64,000 bases of DNA from Patellaria atrata CBS 101060 (taxonomy: Eukaryota > Ascomycota > Dothideomycetes > Patellariales > Patellariaceae). Position numbers and translations under genes: made by a program. A model generated the notes under the pieces. That model saw only the letters and a program-made list of their open reading frames with translations. It had not been told where the DNA came from and made no database searches. Of this stretch, positions 1 to 10,720 are shown piece by piece. Positions within the stretch are counted from its first letter, which is position 1. Each line of letters starts with the position of its first letter. Location of the stretch: assembly GCA_010093705.1 (NCBI GenBank), contig MU006093.1, forward strand, positions 827,301 through 891,300, given 5' to 3'.

Positions 1-697
1 TAATCTTGTGTTCGCCTCTGCGGTATTCGACGTCCACATATATAGGCGCCGCATAGGTCATATCTCGAAGTCGGCATTCATTTGGAGTAATCGAGGACTT
101 GTAATTCTTTAAATCGTCTTCCACCATTCGGTTCGGAGAGAGCACCCGGATGTCAGTATACTTCCACCAGAATTTATTGTCCACATCACTTCGGACATAT
201 TGATTGGCCTTGACAATATTCTTAAGCTCAACATCAACAAAGTAGTTGAATGAGTCAATGTGCTGCTTCACCAGTCCCTTGACTTTTAGGAAAGCTGGAA
301 GAAGGTTCCATTTGTCTCTAGCTGTGTCAATGGGATCGGTAAGGCTTTTACCATAGTAAAAAGGCTCCAGAAGCGCGTCGAAAGCGTCATCACGCCCTAT
401 GCTTGTATGTGGCCTATTCTGTCGCTGAACTGCAGATCTTGGTAGTTCGGGGGCTTGATTTGGAGGTAATGAAGGTTGGGAGGTAGATGATTCTGGTTCA
501 CGGAGGGTTCCAGCTGTAGCTGATAGAGCAGGATCTTTGAGTCTGCGTGGTGCCCGCGGCTTTTTCACTTTGGTGGGGTCCTACGAGAGCGTCATTCAAA
601 TGTTCGACGAGATATGGCACACAAATCATACCTTTGCAGTGATTTCAGAGGTCTCTGGGGCTTCCAGATGCGTAGGTTTCCTTGCTTTCGGTGGCAT
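1..697 (-). CDS. RET1: RNA polymerase III second-largest subunit (RPC2/RPC128 type), 5' part only
   Basis: This is the N-terminal part of the second-largest catalytic subunit of nuclear RNA polymerase III, which makes tRNA and 5S rRNA. The ATG is at 697-695. Exon 1 is 697-632, the intron is 631-581 (51 bases, GTATGA..TAG), and exon 2 runs from 580 off the left edge. The first ~85 residues are a basic, low-complexity leader. Then comes a block I know from RPC2 proteins: DPIDTARDKWNLLPAFLKVK, then GLVKQHIDSFNYFVDVELK, then FWWKYTDIRVLSPNR. About 215 residues of a protein usually ~1,150 long are present, so the catalytic core lies outside the window. The family call rests on recalled conservation, not a search. 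Confidence 0.9.
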
Positions 698-2705
698 ATT
701 GTACGTGCGCGTATAACTAGGTAAGGTAACCTTTATGAATGATCCTCCAGAAATCTTTTGGTTGGTATGCCGAGGAAGAGATCTTAGATTCTTGGCAAGT
801 CAGATAAGATAGGCGAAATGATATTCCGAATAGTCCGAGCGGCTCCCACTAGTCAGGGACCATGCGGTGGTTGTGGTGTTGCGGGGGGAGATCATGGTGA
901 AGGCATGCCGATGTTGACCTAAGCTGCTGTACATCTCACAAAAGCGGTGAGAGACTTTGAACCGGTGAACATATTTTGCAAGGTTTAAGGATAGATAACA
1001 GCTAGAAAAACATGAAGATATAGATACAGCTTGACAAAATGAACATCCTTCTGTTCATCTTGCATATGCGTGGCTTTATTCAACGTACTTTGCAGCTTGG
1101 ACCTTGCTGCAAAGGCTCTTCAAACATCCCACATACGGAATACATTGCCCCACCAGTCATGTTCAACTCTACAGATCAGTAGTGGCGCATATTTGCCCAA
1201 ATACTGCATCACTAAACGATCGAGTTCGAAATAGTAAGGTAGTATGAGAACTCGACTTTCGCCGGTATCCATAATCATCCATTTAGTTTGTATTTCTAAG
1301 TTTCCACAAGCAAATCGAGGGCTGGCAGCTCGGTGCTATAACCTTACCTTACCTGATTGCCCCTCACTCTCATTACCTCTCTCCTCTTTACTCCATGTTG
1401 TAATCCGGAATTCTGGAAAGACTTGTTACCCGCGCAAAGAAATGATCCTCATACAAAAATGCCAAAGAAGTCAACTGGAGAGATAGCCGCCAAGGTGGCC
1501 AGAAGTTGCAGATCATTTACTAACTTGCAGAACCTACTGTATGTCGTGACCTGAATTGCGCCCACAAACTCCCTTTAGCTTCCGCTTGAAATCGCCGAGT
1601 GCGTGCGGTTCTGTTCAAAACCAAAGGCACTTTCCTCCTGCAATCTAGAGAGTCTGTACGTTTTGTTCCATAAGGTACTTACGGCTCCTTGTCTAAACCA
1701 AAATAGGGGACCAAAGTACAGTCCTTTTTTTTTTTTTGATCATATCTGCGCTGTAAGTTGTACTTGTACTTGTACATGTACTTTGTACATGCAACATCGT
1801 ACTGTACCACTTGACTCGCGGAGGGGGGAGTTATGTATGTAGAGTGCGAACCGGGGGGCAAGGTGTTTCTCACTTGCTCTCCTAGATTGTCGTTTACCAA
1901 TTCGTAATAAGATAGACAACGTGCAGTAGTCCTCTTGAAGTCGATCGAATAGAAGTTGTACAGGATGGCAATCGATATGAATACTCTTCCGGCCAGAAGT
2001 TCTAAGTGGTGGCGTTTCTTGGAGTAGGTCCTCTTGTACCTTGAGGTTAACGTAGGTCGAAACGTCGAATTATTATCTCCACTGAACGCTTTTCGTTTTT
2101 CGCTTCTCTCAGGGTCTCTTGGTCCTTGCGCTTAGAACTAACCTCCACTACCTTAATGGCCCTTGCGATTTGCGTCGTCCCATGGCTAAAGATGGCTTGA
2201 TTTAATTCTCTGGTAGACTTCGGCCTCGTCCTTCGATCTTCAACTGTACTTTCTCTTTCCTCTCTGTCATTCTTTGTGTACATTTTCGGTGTTTGGGTCT
2301 TATTCAACAGAAATTTGGCTGGGAAAGCACCGAGCGTTTCTCGGCAGCTCCAAGCGCTGTAGTGTAGCACGACTTCTACCAAAACTTTCCCTGGTCAAAG
2401 GCGAACGGCCTGCCTCACAACCTCCTGGCTCTTTCGATCTCACTCAATACTGCTGCAGTCCCGCATCACTCTTTCAGGGCACTCGCCCTCTGTACTTTAC
2501 TGTATACAAGTCAGTTTTCCTTTAGGTGAGCTTCCATATCTTCTATACTTACCTAGAAATCCATCCTGTCACCTCACCATATAGTACGTGTAAGGTAGAG
2601 GCTCGCGCTCCCCCACACCGCCCAACCCCACACACTCTAGACGACCTCGAACTTTACTCTTGGCTCTTATACTGATATTTCGAGAAGTCCTGTAGAGATT
2701 CCGAT
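698..2705. other. Gene-free stretch between the Pol III subunit and PUF gene
   Basis: No convincing coding exon is seen. The stretch must hold the promoters of both divergent neighbours and probably a long 5' leader of the PUF gene; the part after about 2050 is pyrimidine-rich on the plus strand. A run of overlapping TGTA words lies at about 1758-1790. Confidence 0.6.
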
Positions 2706-5700
2706 ATGGCGTTCACCAACGGGCTTGGGGACCGCGATCGCGTCGACCACATGCGCTTCCGTAGTGTACAGTCTCCTCGAGAAGAGTCCACCTTTTCGAT
2801 TAAATCTCCTATTCGAGGCATTGGAAGCCAAATATCAGGGACAAATCCTCCTTCTTCGACTGATCCGCGGATGAGCTTGCAAAGACGATTTACAACGAAT
2901 ACTGTACCTACCATACCTACAACATCATCGTTATCCCCAATTGGGCAGCAGCGGAGACAAGCAAATGAGTCTTCAGATCTGACGTCTGCGGTAAGTGAGA
3001 TATATCTTTTAAAGTTTGATTTCTACCCGTGATGGAGAGGTCACAAGACGAGGTTGTTCTTGGAAAGGCTTGAATGTTGAAATTGTTCTTTCACATAACC
3101 CCTTGCATTTGCCATCTGTGACATTCCTCTCTATAAGTGACTGACTTCTCGTAGACTTATCATAAAGTACAACTTGTAAGCTCCTCTTCCCTAGATGGTC
3201 ACCGTGTATCTCGGATACTCAATCCCTCCAATATACGTGACTCTGTACCCTTCCATTTGCTCTGGTGATACGTCAGTGTGTATAAGTCTCGTGGACAACT
3301 ATCATATCTCAATATCCACTTTACCTAAAGCCCCCCACCTGACTTCTTCTGCCCCTCTTTCAAGATAGCAGATTTTTTATTCAAAGACTCTGTTTGCTGT
3401 TACCTCAATTGAGCACTCCCTTAAACCTCATCTTAAACACACATCTGTCTTGATTGCTTTCGATCACTCTATCTCCTGACCGATACCGTATCTGGGTAAT
3501 TAATCCAATTATCTCTGACTGGTGATAGCTCGAGAAGAAAAAGATGGAGTATGAAATGCTAAAGGAGCAGCGGCGACGCTTTGAAGCTGAAATGGAGCTT
3601 CTAGACCTGCAAACTCGCAACAACGAGGAGCAGATCAGCCACCTCTCCCGCGACATCAATCCATATAACTACTCCGGCCATCAAAGCGAGCCTACAACTC
3701 CTCCAGAGTATGCTCGCGAGATCAATAACGGCTTTCCGTCTTCGTTATCCAAACCAAATCGTTTCTCTGCCAGCATGGCTAGCCTAAATGGCTTGACGTC
3801 GCCTCCTGGAATATCAACTCGCCCTAACCGTTCCGGATCTCAACTCATATCCCCATCCTTCAACCCTCACACACAATTGCCATCAAATTCTGTACCTGGC
3901 TCTCGCCGCAATTCTGATGAGGAAGAGCAGACCTACGAATATGAGTTCGGCAATGCAAAGCCTCGCTCGACAACGTAAGTCATTTCCTTCACCGTTCTGC
4001 CCACCTCTGGAGGCATCACTACCTCCTTGGGTCACGCAACATTCCGTAGAACCATTGTGTCGGCATTACCCCACCCAGAATCACATTCCGCTACGTTTGT
4101 CGCGTTATCCGCTGACCTCTTCTTCAGTGTTAACAGGAACTCCATGCCGGTGACCGGACTTGATCTTCGCGGGCGTAGTGACATAACAGATCTCGCCTCA
4201 GTTCTTGGACACATCAACACCACCGGCTTTTTGTTCGGTGACGACGACGACAAACCTGCCAACAACAACATTTTGAACTCGCTTTCATCTCCAGACGCCA
4301 AAACCTACCTACAGATGAATACCACTGATGACAAGTTCCCCATTCTTGTTCGACGTGACGGTGACGGTAATATGCAACTTTCTGCTTCTTCTGCAGCCCT
4401 CGATCTCGCATTGTCCTCCTCACCTGGCCCCGAGTTTCAGTCAAACGGCTGGCCCTCATTTCCCCGCCATCGTCAGGCTCAGCATTCTCTTCCTATGAAC
4501 GCACTTCGGTCATCTAACAATAACGAAGAAGCGGGGTCAACAAACGGGTCAGGTGCTGCCACTCCGACCAGGTCACAAGCATCATCAAGTCGCCACTCTA
4601 TAGAGTCAGCCTTTTCTCCATTTAACGACACCAACAAGCGTCCAACTTTGTTAACCACTCCACCCAACGGCATGCCAAAACTTCAATCTTCCTACTCCAC
4701 CAACGATTTGCCCACCATGAAGAGTGTTAACGGTATAAACGACGTCTCTAGCCCTACTCCAAAGACCCATGCGGAGAAGTACCTTCACAATCACAACGCA
4801 AGCTTGGGACGCATTCCACCCAACGCTGTTCCACGCCATTCTCGTGAGTTATCTGGAGGTGAGAACAGGGTTGAAGAACAACAGAACAATTTTCGCCCAT
4901 TGCAGAGTGTTCTTCAAGCGAGTGCTGCGCCATTTGGTCCTCCATTGACCACCGCTACTGCTGCAACAACATCTGCAATCATCTCACCCACTAGCAATCA
5001 CACCAGCAATCACGTCGATGCAATCAACTCATCTCCAATGTCCGGATACTCCAATAATTCTCCGTACTATGGTGGATATGCCATGGCAATGCTGAACTAC
5101 AACATGAACAATATGAACATGGCAGGGCAGAACCAATGGGCAAATCAGCAGATGCAGATGTATCAAAATCCATATGCTCAATTTGCTCACGCCTATCAAC
5201 AGCAGACGACCACACCATATGGCCGCTTCCCTGACAGTCAAGCACGAGTTATGCAACAACGTCGTATGCAGAATCAAGCCGATGGTGAGTCATTGAATTA
5301 TATCAACGTTATCCAAAGATACGTAACTAACCTTTCATCCAAACAGATCAATCCAGACTCAATGGTGCTAGTCTTGAGTCGGTTCAAGATGAGATCTACA
5401 ACCTATGCAAGGACCAACACGGTTGTCGCTATTTGCAGAAGCGTTTGGAAGAAAAGAACCCCGATCACATTCGAATGATCTTCGAAAAGACAAATGAACA
5501 TGTTGTCGAGCTCATGACCGATCCTTTTGGCAACTATCTTTGTCAGAAATTGTTCGAATTTTCCAACGACGAGCAACGCAGTACTCTGATCAACAATGCT
5601 GCGCCTCAAATGTTCACTATTGCTCTCAACCAACATGGCACACGCGCTCTGCAGAAGATGATCGAGTTTATTTCTACACCGACTCAAATCCAACAAATCA

Positions 5701-6707
5701 TCAGGGCTCTCGACGGTCAAGTTGTCAAACTCATTCAAGATCTTAATGGAAACCACGTTATCCAGAAATGTCTCAATCATCTCTCTTCTGCAGATGCTCA
5801 GTTCATCTTTGATGCTGTTGGTAAGATGTGTGTTGCCGTAGGCACTCATCGCCATGGCTGCTGCGTCCTTCAGCGCTGCATTGACCATGCTTCGGGCTAT
5901 CAAAAGGCGCAGCTCGTCAGCCAGATCACCGACAATGCATTCCAGCTGGTTCAAGATCCCTTTGGCAATTATGTTGTCCAGTATATTTTAGATCTAGCAG
6001 AACCAATGTTTACCGAGCCGCTTTGCCTCACCTTCCGCGGAAGCATTCCTGCTCTTTCCAAGCAGAAGTTTAGTTCCAATGTTATCGAGAAATGCATCCG
6101 CTGCGGCTCTCTTGATACAAAGCGTTTGATGATCGAGGAGCTACTCAATCCTTCTGAGTTGGAAAAGTTACTTCGAGACTCTTATGCTAATTATGTCATT
6201 CAAACCGCTATGGAACATGGTGATGAGACCTCCAAGTTCCTTCTCGTCGAAGCCATCCGTCCTCTTATCGCCGGTGTTCGTCAAACTCCGTATGGTCGTC
6301 GCATCCATCAAAAGATTATGGAATACGATAGCCAACGCGATGGTTCTGGCGGACATACTAGCCCTATGGGTATGGGTAGTCCTATGGGCATGGGTAGTCC
6401 TATGGGTATGGCCAGTCCTATGGGCATGGCCAGTCCTATGGGCATAGCTACTCCTATGGGTATGGCTACGCCACCGATGCAACTTCCCGCACAGCTAAAT
6501 GGTATGTACAACGGTGGCCCAAACGCTGCCTATGGTAGCCCGACTGGAAACCACTACGGTCAAGCCAACGGCTACGGACCTGTCATTGCTTCTCCACAAC
6601 CACATCGTTTGAGCAACCCTCCTCTCCCAAATCATCTTCAAAACACTGTAAATTCGGCTTTGCCTTACAGTCGTGGTGGACAGATGAACGGTCTCGGCTA
6701 TTATTAG
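2706..6707 (+). CDS. PUF4: Pumilio/PUF-family RNA-binding protein (Puf4-like)
   Basis: The protein is predicted to bind UGUA-type sites in mRNA 3' UTRs and promote decay or repression in the cytoplasm. Exons are 2706-2990, 3529-3974, 4137-5284 and 5347-6707, giving 1,079 residues. The first intron is unusually long (538 bases). Intron 2 has two in-frame acceptors (exon from 4128 or 4137), a 3-residue difference. Residues 1-626 are low-complexity, rich in S, N, P and Q, with a short coiled region near EKKKMEYEMLKEQRRRFEAE. Residues ~630-955 hold eight PUF repeats. Their recognition triads include GNY..Q in repeats 2, 6 and 8, GNH..Q in 4, SSN..E in 7 and HGC..Q in 1 and 5. Read with the standard PUF code this predicts a UGUA core. 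The cores CKDQHGCR and THRHGCCVLQRC recall yeast Puf4. Residues ~963-1000 are a tandem PMGM repeat. Confidence 0.92.
6361..6470 (+). repeat. In-frame tandem repeat coding (S/T)PMG(M/I)(G/A)
   Basis: An 18-base unit is repeated about six times inside the last exon of the PUF gene and codes PMGMGS, PMGMAS and PMGIAT variants directly after the PUF domain. Copies differ by point changes, so the array is not brand-new. It is likely to vary in copy number between strains. Confidence 0.85.
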
Positions 6708-7960
6708 CGCTATATGTACTGATCGAACGACGTAACGACTTTGACGACTTTGACGGCCAACCAACGGCAAATCAATTACCATCACTCCGATACTATTCAT
6801 CTTGTGGCGAAGATGTCGACCCGGGCACCTGTCTAAATCACGTCCGAGTCTCATCATAATCCATTCGTACAGAATAACACGCACGCACAAATCTCATTTA
6901 CGAAATGTCACGGCCACGATCACCGATAGAATCACGATAGCTACACGCATCGCCCACCGGATGTTAATGCCTTTTGTACACTACACTTTTTCAGTAGAAG
7001 CTCTATCACCTCTAGGCATGTCTTGTGGGCGATTGCAAGGCCTCACGGCTTTTGGCGCTGATTGAGGTCTTTTATTTTCCTCTTCAATTTCTCCCCTGTA
7101 CTTTGATTCCCGACCGAACACGAAACCCTTTTCCCTATATGCACCACCACCAGCTTCATGATCCCCTATCATACTTTCATCACCCAGGTTCAAGAATCAT
7201 GTCTTTCTGGTCTTTCTCTACTACTGCATTATCAAAAAATATCCTTCTCTGGTTTACCCATGGATTCGGCGAAAATTTCTTCTAAAATCTCTGACATCAT
7301 GGCGGGTTCGATACTTTGGCTTACTACCTTATGTGGCCTGTTCATGTTCATGGATCCCTCTTGAATTTCTCAAGGATTATCAAGTTTATATAGGGAAAGT
7401 AGTTAGGTACCTTGGCGGACGACGGACTAGCTGTCGGGCCATCAAATGCGTACATCATCTACATTGCCGCCCTTTTATAAAGCCCGTGACATGAAACGTT
7501 TTACCTCATTCCGAAAACGTCGATGTATGATTCCCGCGCCAGCCTACTAATAATAGCAAGCAAGAACTCGGTAGATCCCCGGTAAGCGGCCACTTGGCGT
7601 TCATCCAAGACTCCTCATCTGAAATTTGGCATTTTCACGATCGAGTCTATCAAATCCATCTCGCGGCCAAGTTTAAAACCCATATTATCATTGATTGTCC
7701 TGGCATAAACCAATTATGTGGGCTAGTGACACTGACGGCAGCTCATCTACGACCGTACAAGAATTCAAGAAAAGCACTGCTATGTTTACTTAAAGTAAGA
7801 TGATTACAGGTGTAGCATGCGGAATGACGGGTCGACAGCTCTATATAAGGGTTCGTTGTCCTCAGCTTTCAGTATACCTTCTCTCTCTTCACGCTCATTG
7901 CGCACGTAATAACATTCCTTCTGCATTTCATTCATTTTTAATTATCTATTCTTCCCTAAG
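6708..7960. other. 3' flank of PUF and gene-free stretch
   Basis: The first few hundred bases are the probable PUF 3' UTR. No coding exon is recognised. A TATATAAG box at 7842-7849 lies about 115 bases before the ATG of the broken AA9 gene and looks like its old promoter. Confidence 0.5.
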
Positions 7961-8515
7961 ATGTCTTTCCTTCATGCCGCAATCTCTTGGGAGCTCCCAG
8001 TGTCGCTGTGAACCCTTACGGTACATTTCAGGGCGTCACTATTGGGAACAATACTTTTTCGGTTACAACCCCTTTTCCGATTCCAGAATCCTCCTCCTAA
8101 AGTTATGCGATGGACCGCCGACAATCTTGACAATGGCTTCGTTACCCCGGATGCCTTTTCCAATCCTGATATCATCTGCCACAAGGGAGCTCTCATTGTC
8201 GCTGTGAAGGCCACGGTACATTGCAGGGGGTCACCATTGGGAACAATACTTTTTTGGTTGCAACGCCTCTTTTCGATTCCAGAACCCTCGTCCTAAGTTC
8301 CAGCTGAGACCGGCACCCCGTCACCAACGCCCTCATCCACCTCAGGATACTTCTCCACTGAGGAGAACTTAGCGTATGTCGACTCCTCCATCAACAAATA
8401 CTTTGTGCAGAACCAAGTTAACCAACACCTACGTACCCAGGACTTCAGTATTGCTAATCTCCTGGAATATCAATGCAATGTTCTCTCACGCCCATCCACA
8501 AAACTATCCCCGTGA
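7961..8515 (+). pseudogene. Relic of an AA9 lytic polysaccharide monooxygenase gene with internal duplication
   Basis: A segment at about 8085-8190 reads VMRWTADNLDNGFVTPDAFS followed by NPDIICHKGA. This matches the core of AA9 copper monooxygenases (cellulose-active, formerly GH61) just before their usual C-H motif. The rest of the enzyme is missing: no N-terminal catalytic His after a signal peptide and no downstream HHGP or QxY motifs. The fragment sits between two diverged copies of a ~108-base unit, at about 7988-8098 and 8186-8298. The frame is broken by stops, and copy 2 has lost a base relative to copy 1. Sequence to about 8515 stays partly open (STSGYFSTEENLAYVDSSIN) but I do not recognise it. 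An upstream TATA box survives. A broken host gene is the best reading. Confidence 0.6.
7988..8298 (+). repeat. Direct repeat, two copies of ~108 bases about 198 bases apart
   Basis: Copy 1 (about 7988-8098) and copy 2 (about 8186-8298) both begin ggagctc and share blocks such as attgggaacaatactttt and gattccagaa. They differ at many points. The piece between them carries the AA9 motif, which suggests a partial tandem duplication of the old gene. Confidence 0.75.
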
Positions 8516-9663
8516 CCTTGCGGTTCGTGGATAACTAGGAAATTCAACCTCTTTAAAAGTTTTGAGGAACCGCAGTATGGGACGTTCGATCCTCTCTATA
8601 TTTATTATAACTTTTCCGACCTTTACTATCGTCGCGAATCGACTATTTTTATGTACAAAGAGGTTTTTCACGATTCAGGTAATTCAGTTATCATTGTTAA
8701 CTAAAATACAGCGATGAATGATGTCATTTTTATGTGAGGAACTTATTCCATACCTATTGGTTCTTCTCTCCTGATGTGACTTTTTGAGCGCATTATTCCC
8801 TGTAGTCTGTAACCTCCCCCTCATTTTCAACATACATTATTACCTGCCGTGCCTGTTTCGGTGTGTTTCCAACCTATTGGGTCCACGTGCTTGTTCCTAA
8901 TCCGGAAGTTTGTAATATAATCACTCTCATGATGTGTTTTCGCTTCGTTATCTTTCTACAAAGTTTGGTTTATTACAACTCTAGTGTCCTCAGTCACAGT
9001 ACGAACCTTTTGAATAGACTGTAGAAACGCTGAAAACACTTCTCGGATAATTTCTACTGTAGTACAAGGATGATATAAGTTGAAGGATCCGGCGTGGGTC
9101 AGCAAAGTGGCGAAGCAAGGGCCAACTTATGTTAGGTACTAAACACGCAACAAATAGGTACAGCAATCCAGTAGTAATCCTCCTTCTGCAATACTAGTGA
9201 GATCACTAGCTAAACTAGCTGTTGCTACTGGGGTTGCCTTATGCTCTTAAGTGATATTCGGGCCTCTGCTCACAGTTAGGTGTGGTCCCGTTCCACGTTG
9301 CATCGATCTTTCCTTTCGAGCAGCTACAATGCTACAGTGAGTTAGGGATTTTGGGTATGTTATGACGCACTTGCTTGTAGTATGTTACTTCCTTTAAGTG
9401 TTATTCCTAGCTATCCCCATGTTTTAACTTGGTGCGCAATGCCCTACGTTGGTATTTAAAGATGAAAATGCCCGCAGTTGTATAACTTGCGGGGTGACTA
9501 CAACAGTATTTCAACCAGTACTTTGGAGTATCATCCAGAACTTAGATCCTTTCTTTCTGCTCTCATGGTGTCTTTCAAATCATAGAAATACCGACAATCT
9601 GTCCAAACCCGTTCTACTAACATCTACAGAGTGCGTCTTTCCGACCTCTTAGTTAATCTTACA
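8516..9663. other. Gene-free stretch before the GH43 gene
   Basis: AT-rich sequence with only short random ORFs. The last part is the probable GH43 promoter and leader. Nothing else is recognised. Confidence 0.5.
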
Positions 9664-10720
9664 ATGGTCTTCTTCAAGCTGTTAGCATCTGTCTCACTCT
9701 CCTGCCTCTTCCATGTAGCAAAAGCTCAGGGTGGACTTGTCCTCGACCTCAACTTCCCAGACCCTGCCATCATTCAAGTGAATAATCGATGGTACGCATT
9801 CGCAACGACCAATGGACAGGCAAACGTACAAATAGCGTCCTCCGATGACTTCAGCACATGGAGTCTTCATGAAGGCCAAGATGCTCTTCCGGACTTACCG
9901 TCGTGGGTGAACGCTGGTGGTGCAAACGTATGGGCACCAGACGTCATTCAAAACGTACGTTTGACAACCCCTATTCCCCACAGCAGACCATCACATCAGT
10001 AAGTTAAACAACATAGCAATACGCTAACCCCGCACCCAGGACGCCGGCGAATTCGTCCTTTACTTCTCTGCCACCGAAACGTCGTCGGACCACCACTGCA
10101 TTGGTACGGCGATCTCCTCCTCCGTGACTGGTCCTTACGTCCCTGCCTCTTCCGCCTTCGCCTGCCACCGCGAGGAAGGCGGCTCTATCGACGCCGCGGG
10201 CTTCCGCGACCCTGCGTCGGGCAACACCTACGTCGTCTACAAAGTGGACGGTAATTCAATCGGGAACGGCGGCCTCTGCAACAACGACGTCCCGCCCATC
10301 GTGCCGACACCTATCATGATGCAGCGGGTAGAAGCAGACGGCGTGAGCAAGATCGGTGACGCATTCCAGATCCTGGACAGAGACGAGCGGGATGGGCCGC
10401 TGGTCGAGGCGCCGAGTCTCGGCAGGATCGGCGGGAGGTACGTGCTGTTTTTCAGCAGCAGCTGTTACAGTTCGACGCTTTATGATGTCTCATATGCCAT
10501 CGCGGACGCGGTCGAAGGCCCGTACACCAAGTATGGACCGCTGTATGTGACGGGGGATCTGGGGATGACGGCTCCGGGTGGGGCAGATATTGCTGCGGAT
10601 GAGACCAGCTTCGTGTGGCATAGCAATAGAAACGGGGCGGACATTGGAGGTGGAAGGGCTATGAGGGCCGCCAAGGTCAGTTTGAGCGGGAACGTCATCA
10701 AGGCCGTACCTGTGAATTAA
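9664..10720 (+). CDS. Secreted glycoside hydrolase family 43 protein (arabinanase/xylosidase type)
   Basis: The product is predicted to hydrolyse arabinose- or xylose-containing plant cell-wall polymers outside the cell. Exons are 9664-9954 and 10040-10720, giving 323 residues; the intron (85 bases) ends CCCAG. I chose the ATG at 9664 because it opens a clean signal peptide, MVFFKLLASVSLSCLFHVAKA. The GH43 five-blade propeller marks are present. DLNFPDP near residue 30 carries the base Asp. GFRDPASG carries the second Asp that tunes the acid. GPLVEAPSL carries the acid Glu. The length is that of a single catalytic domain with no binding module. Substrate cannot be told from sequence alone. 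Exon 2 is much richer in GC than exon 1 or the flanks. Confidence 0.88.

Noticed and set aside
2047-2382. 111-codon minus-strand ORF as a gene
   Set aside because: No motif, charged random-looking composition, and it lies in the pyrimidine-rich leader region of the PUF gene.
4032-4945. Several minus-strand ORFs opposite the PUF gene
   Set aside because: They are shadows of the low-complexity PUF coding exon, with no domain features.
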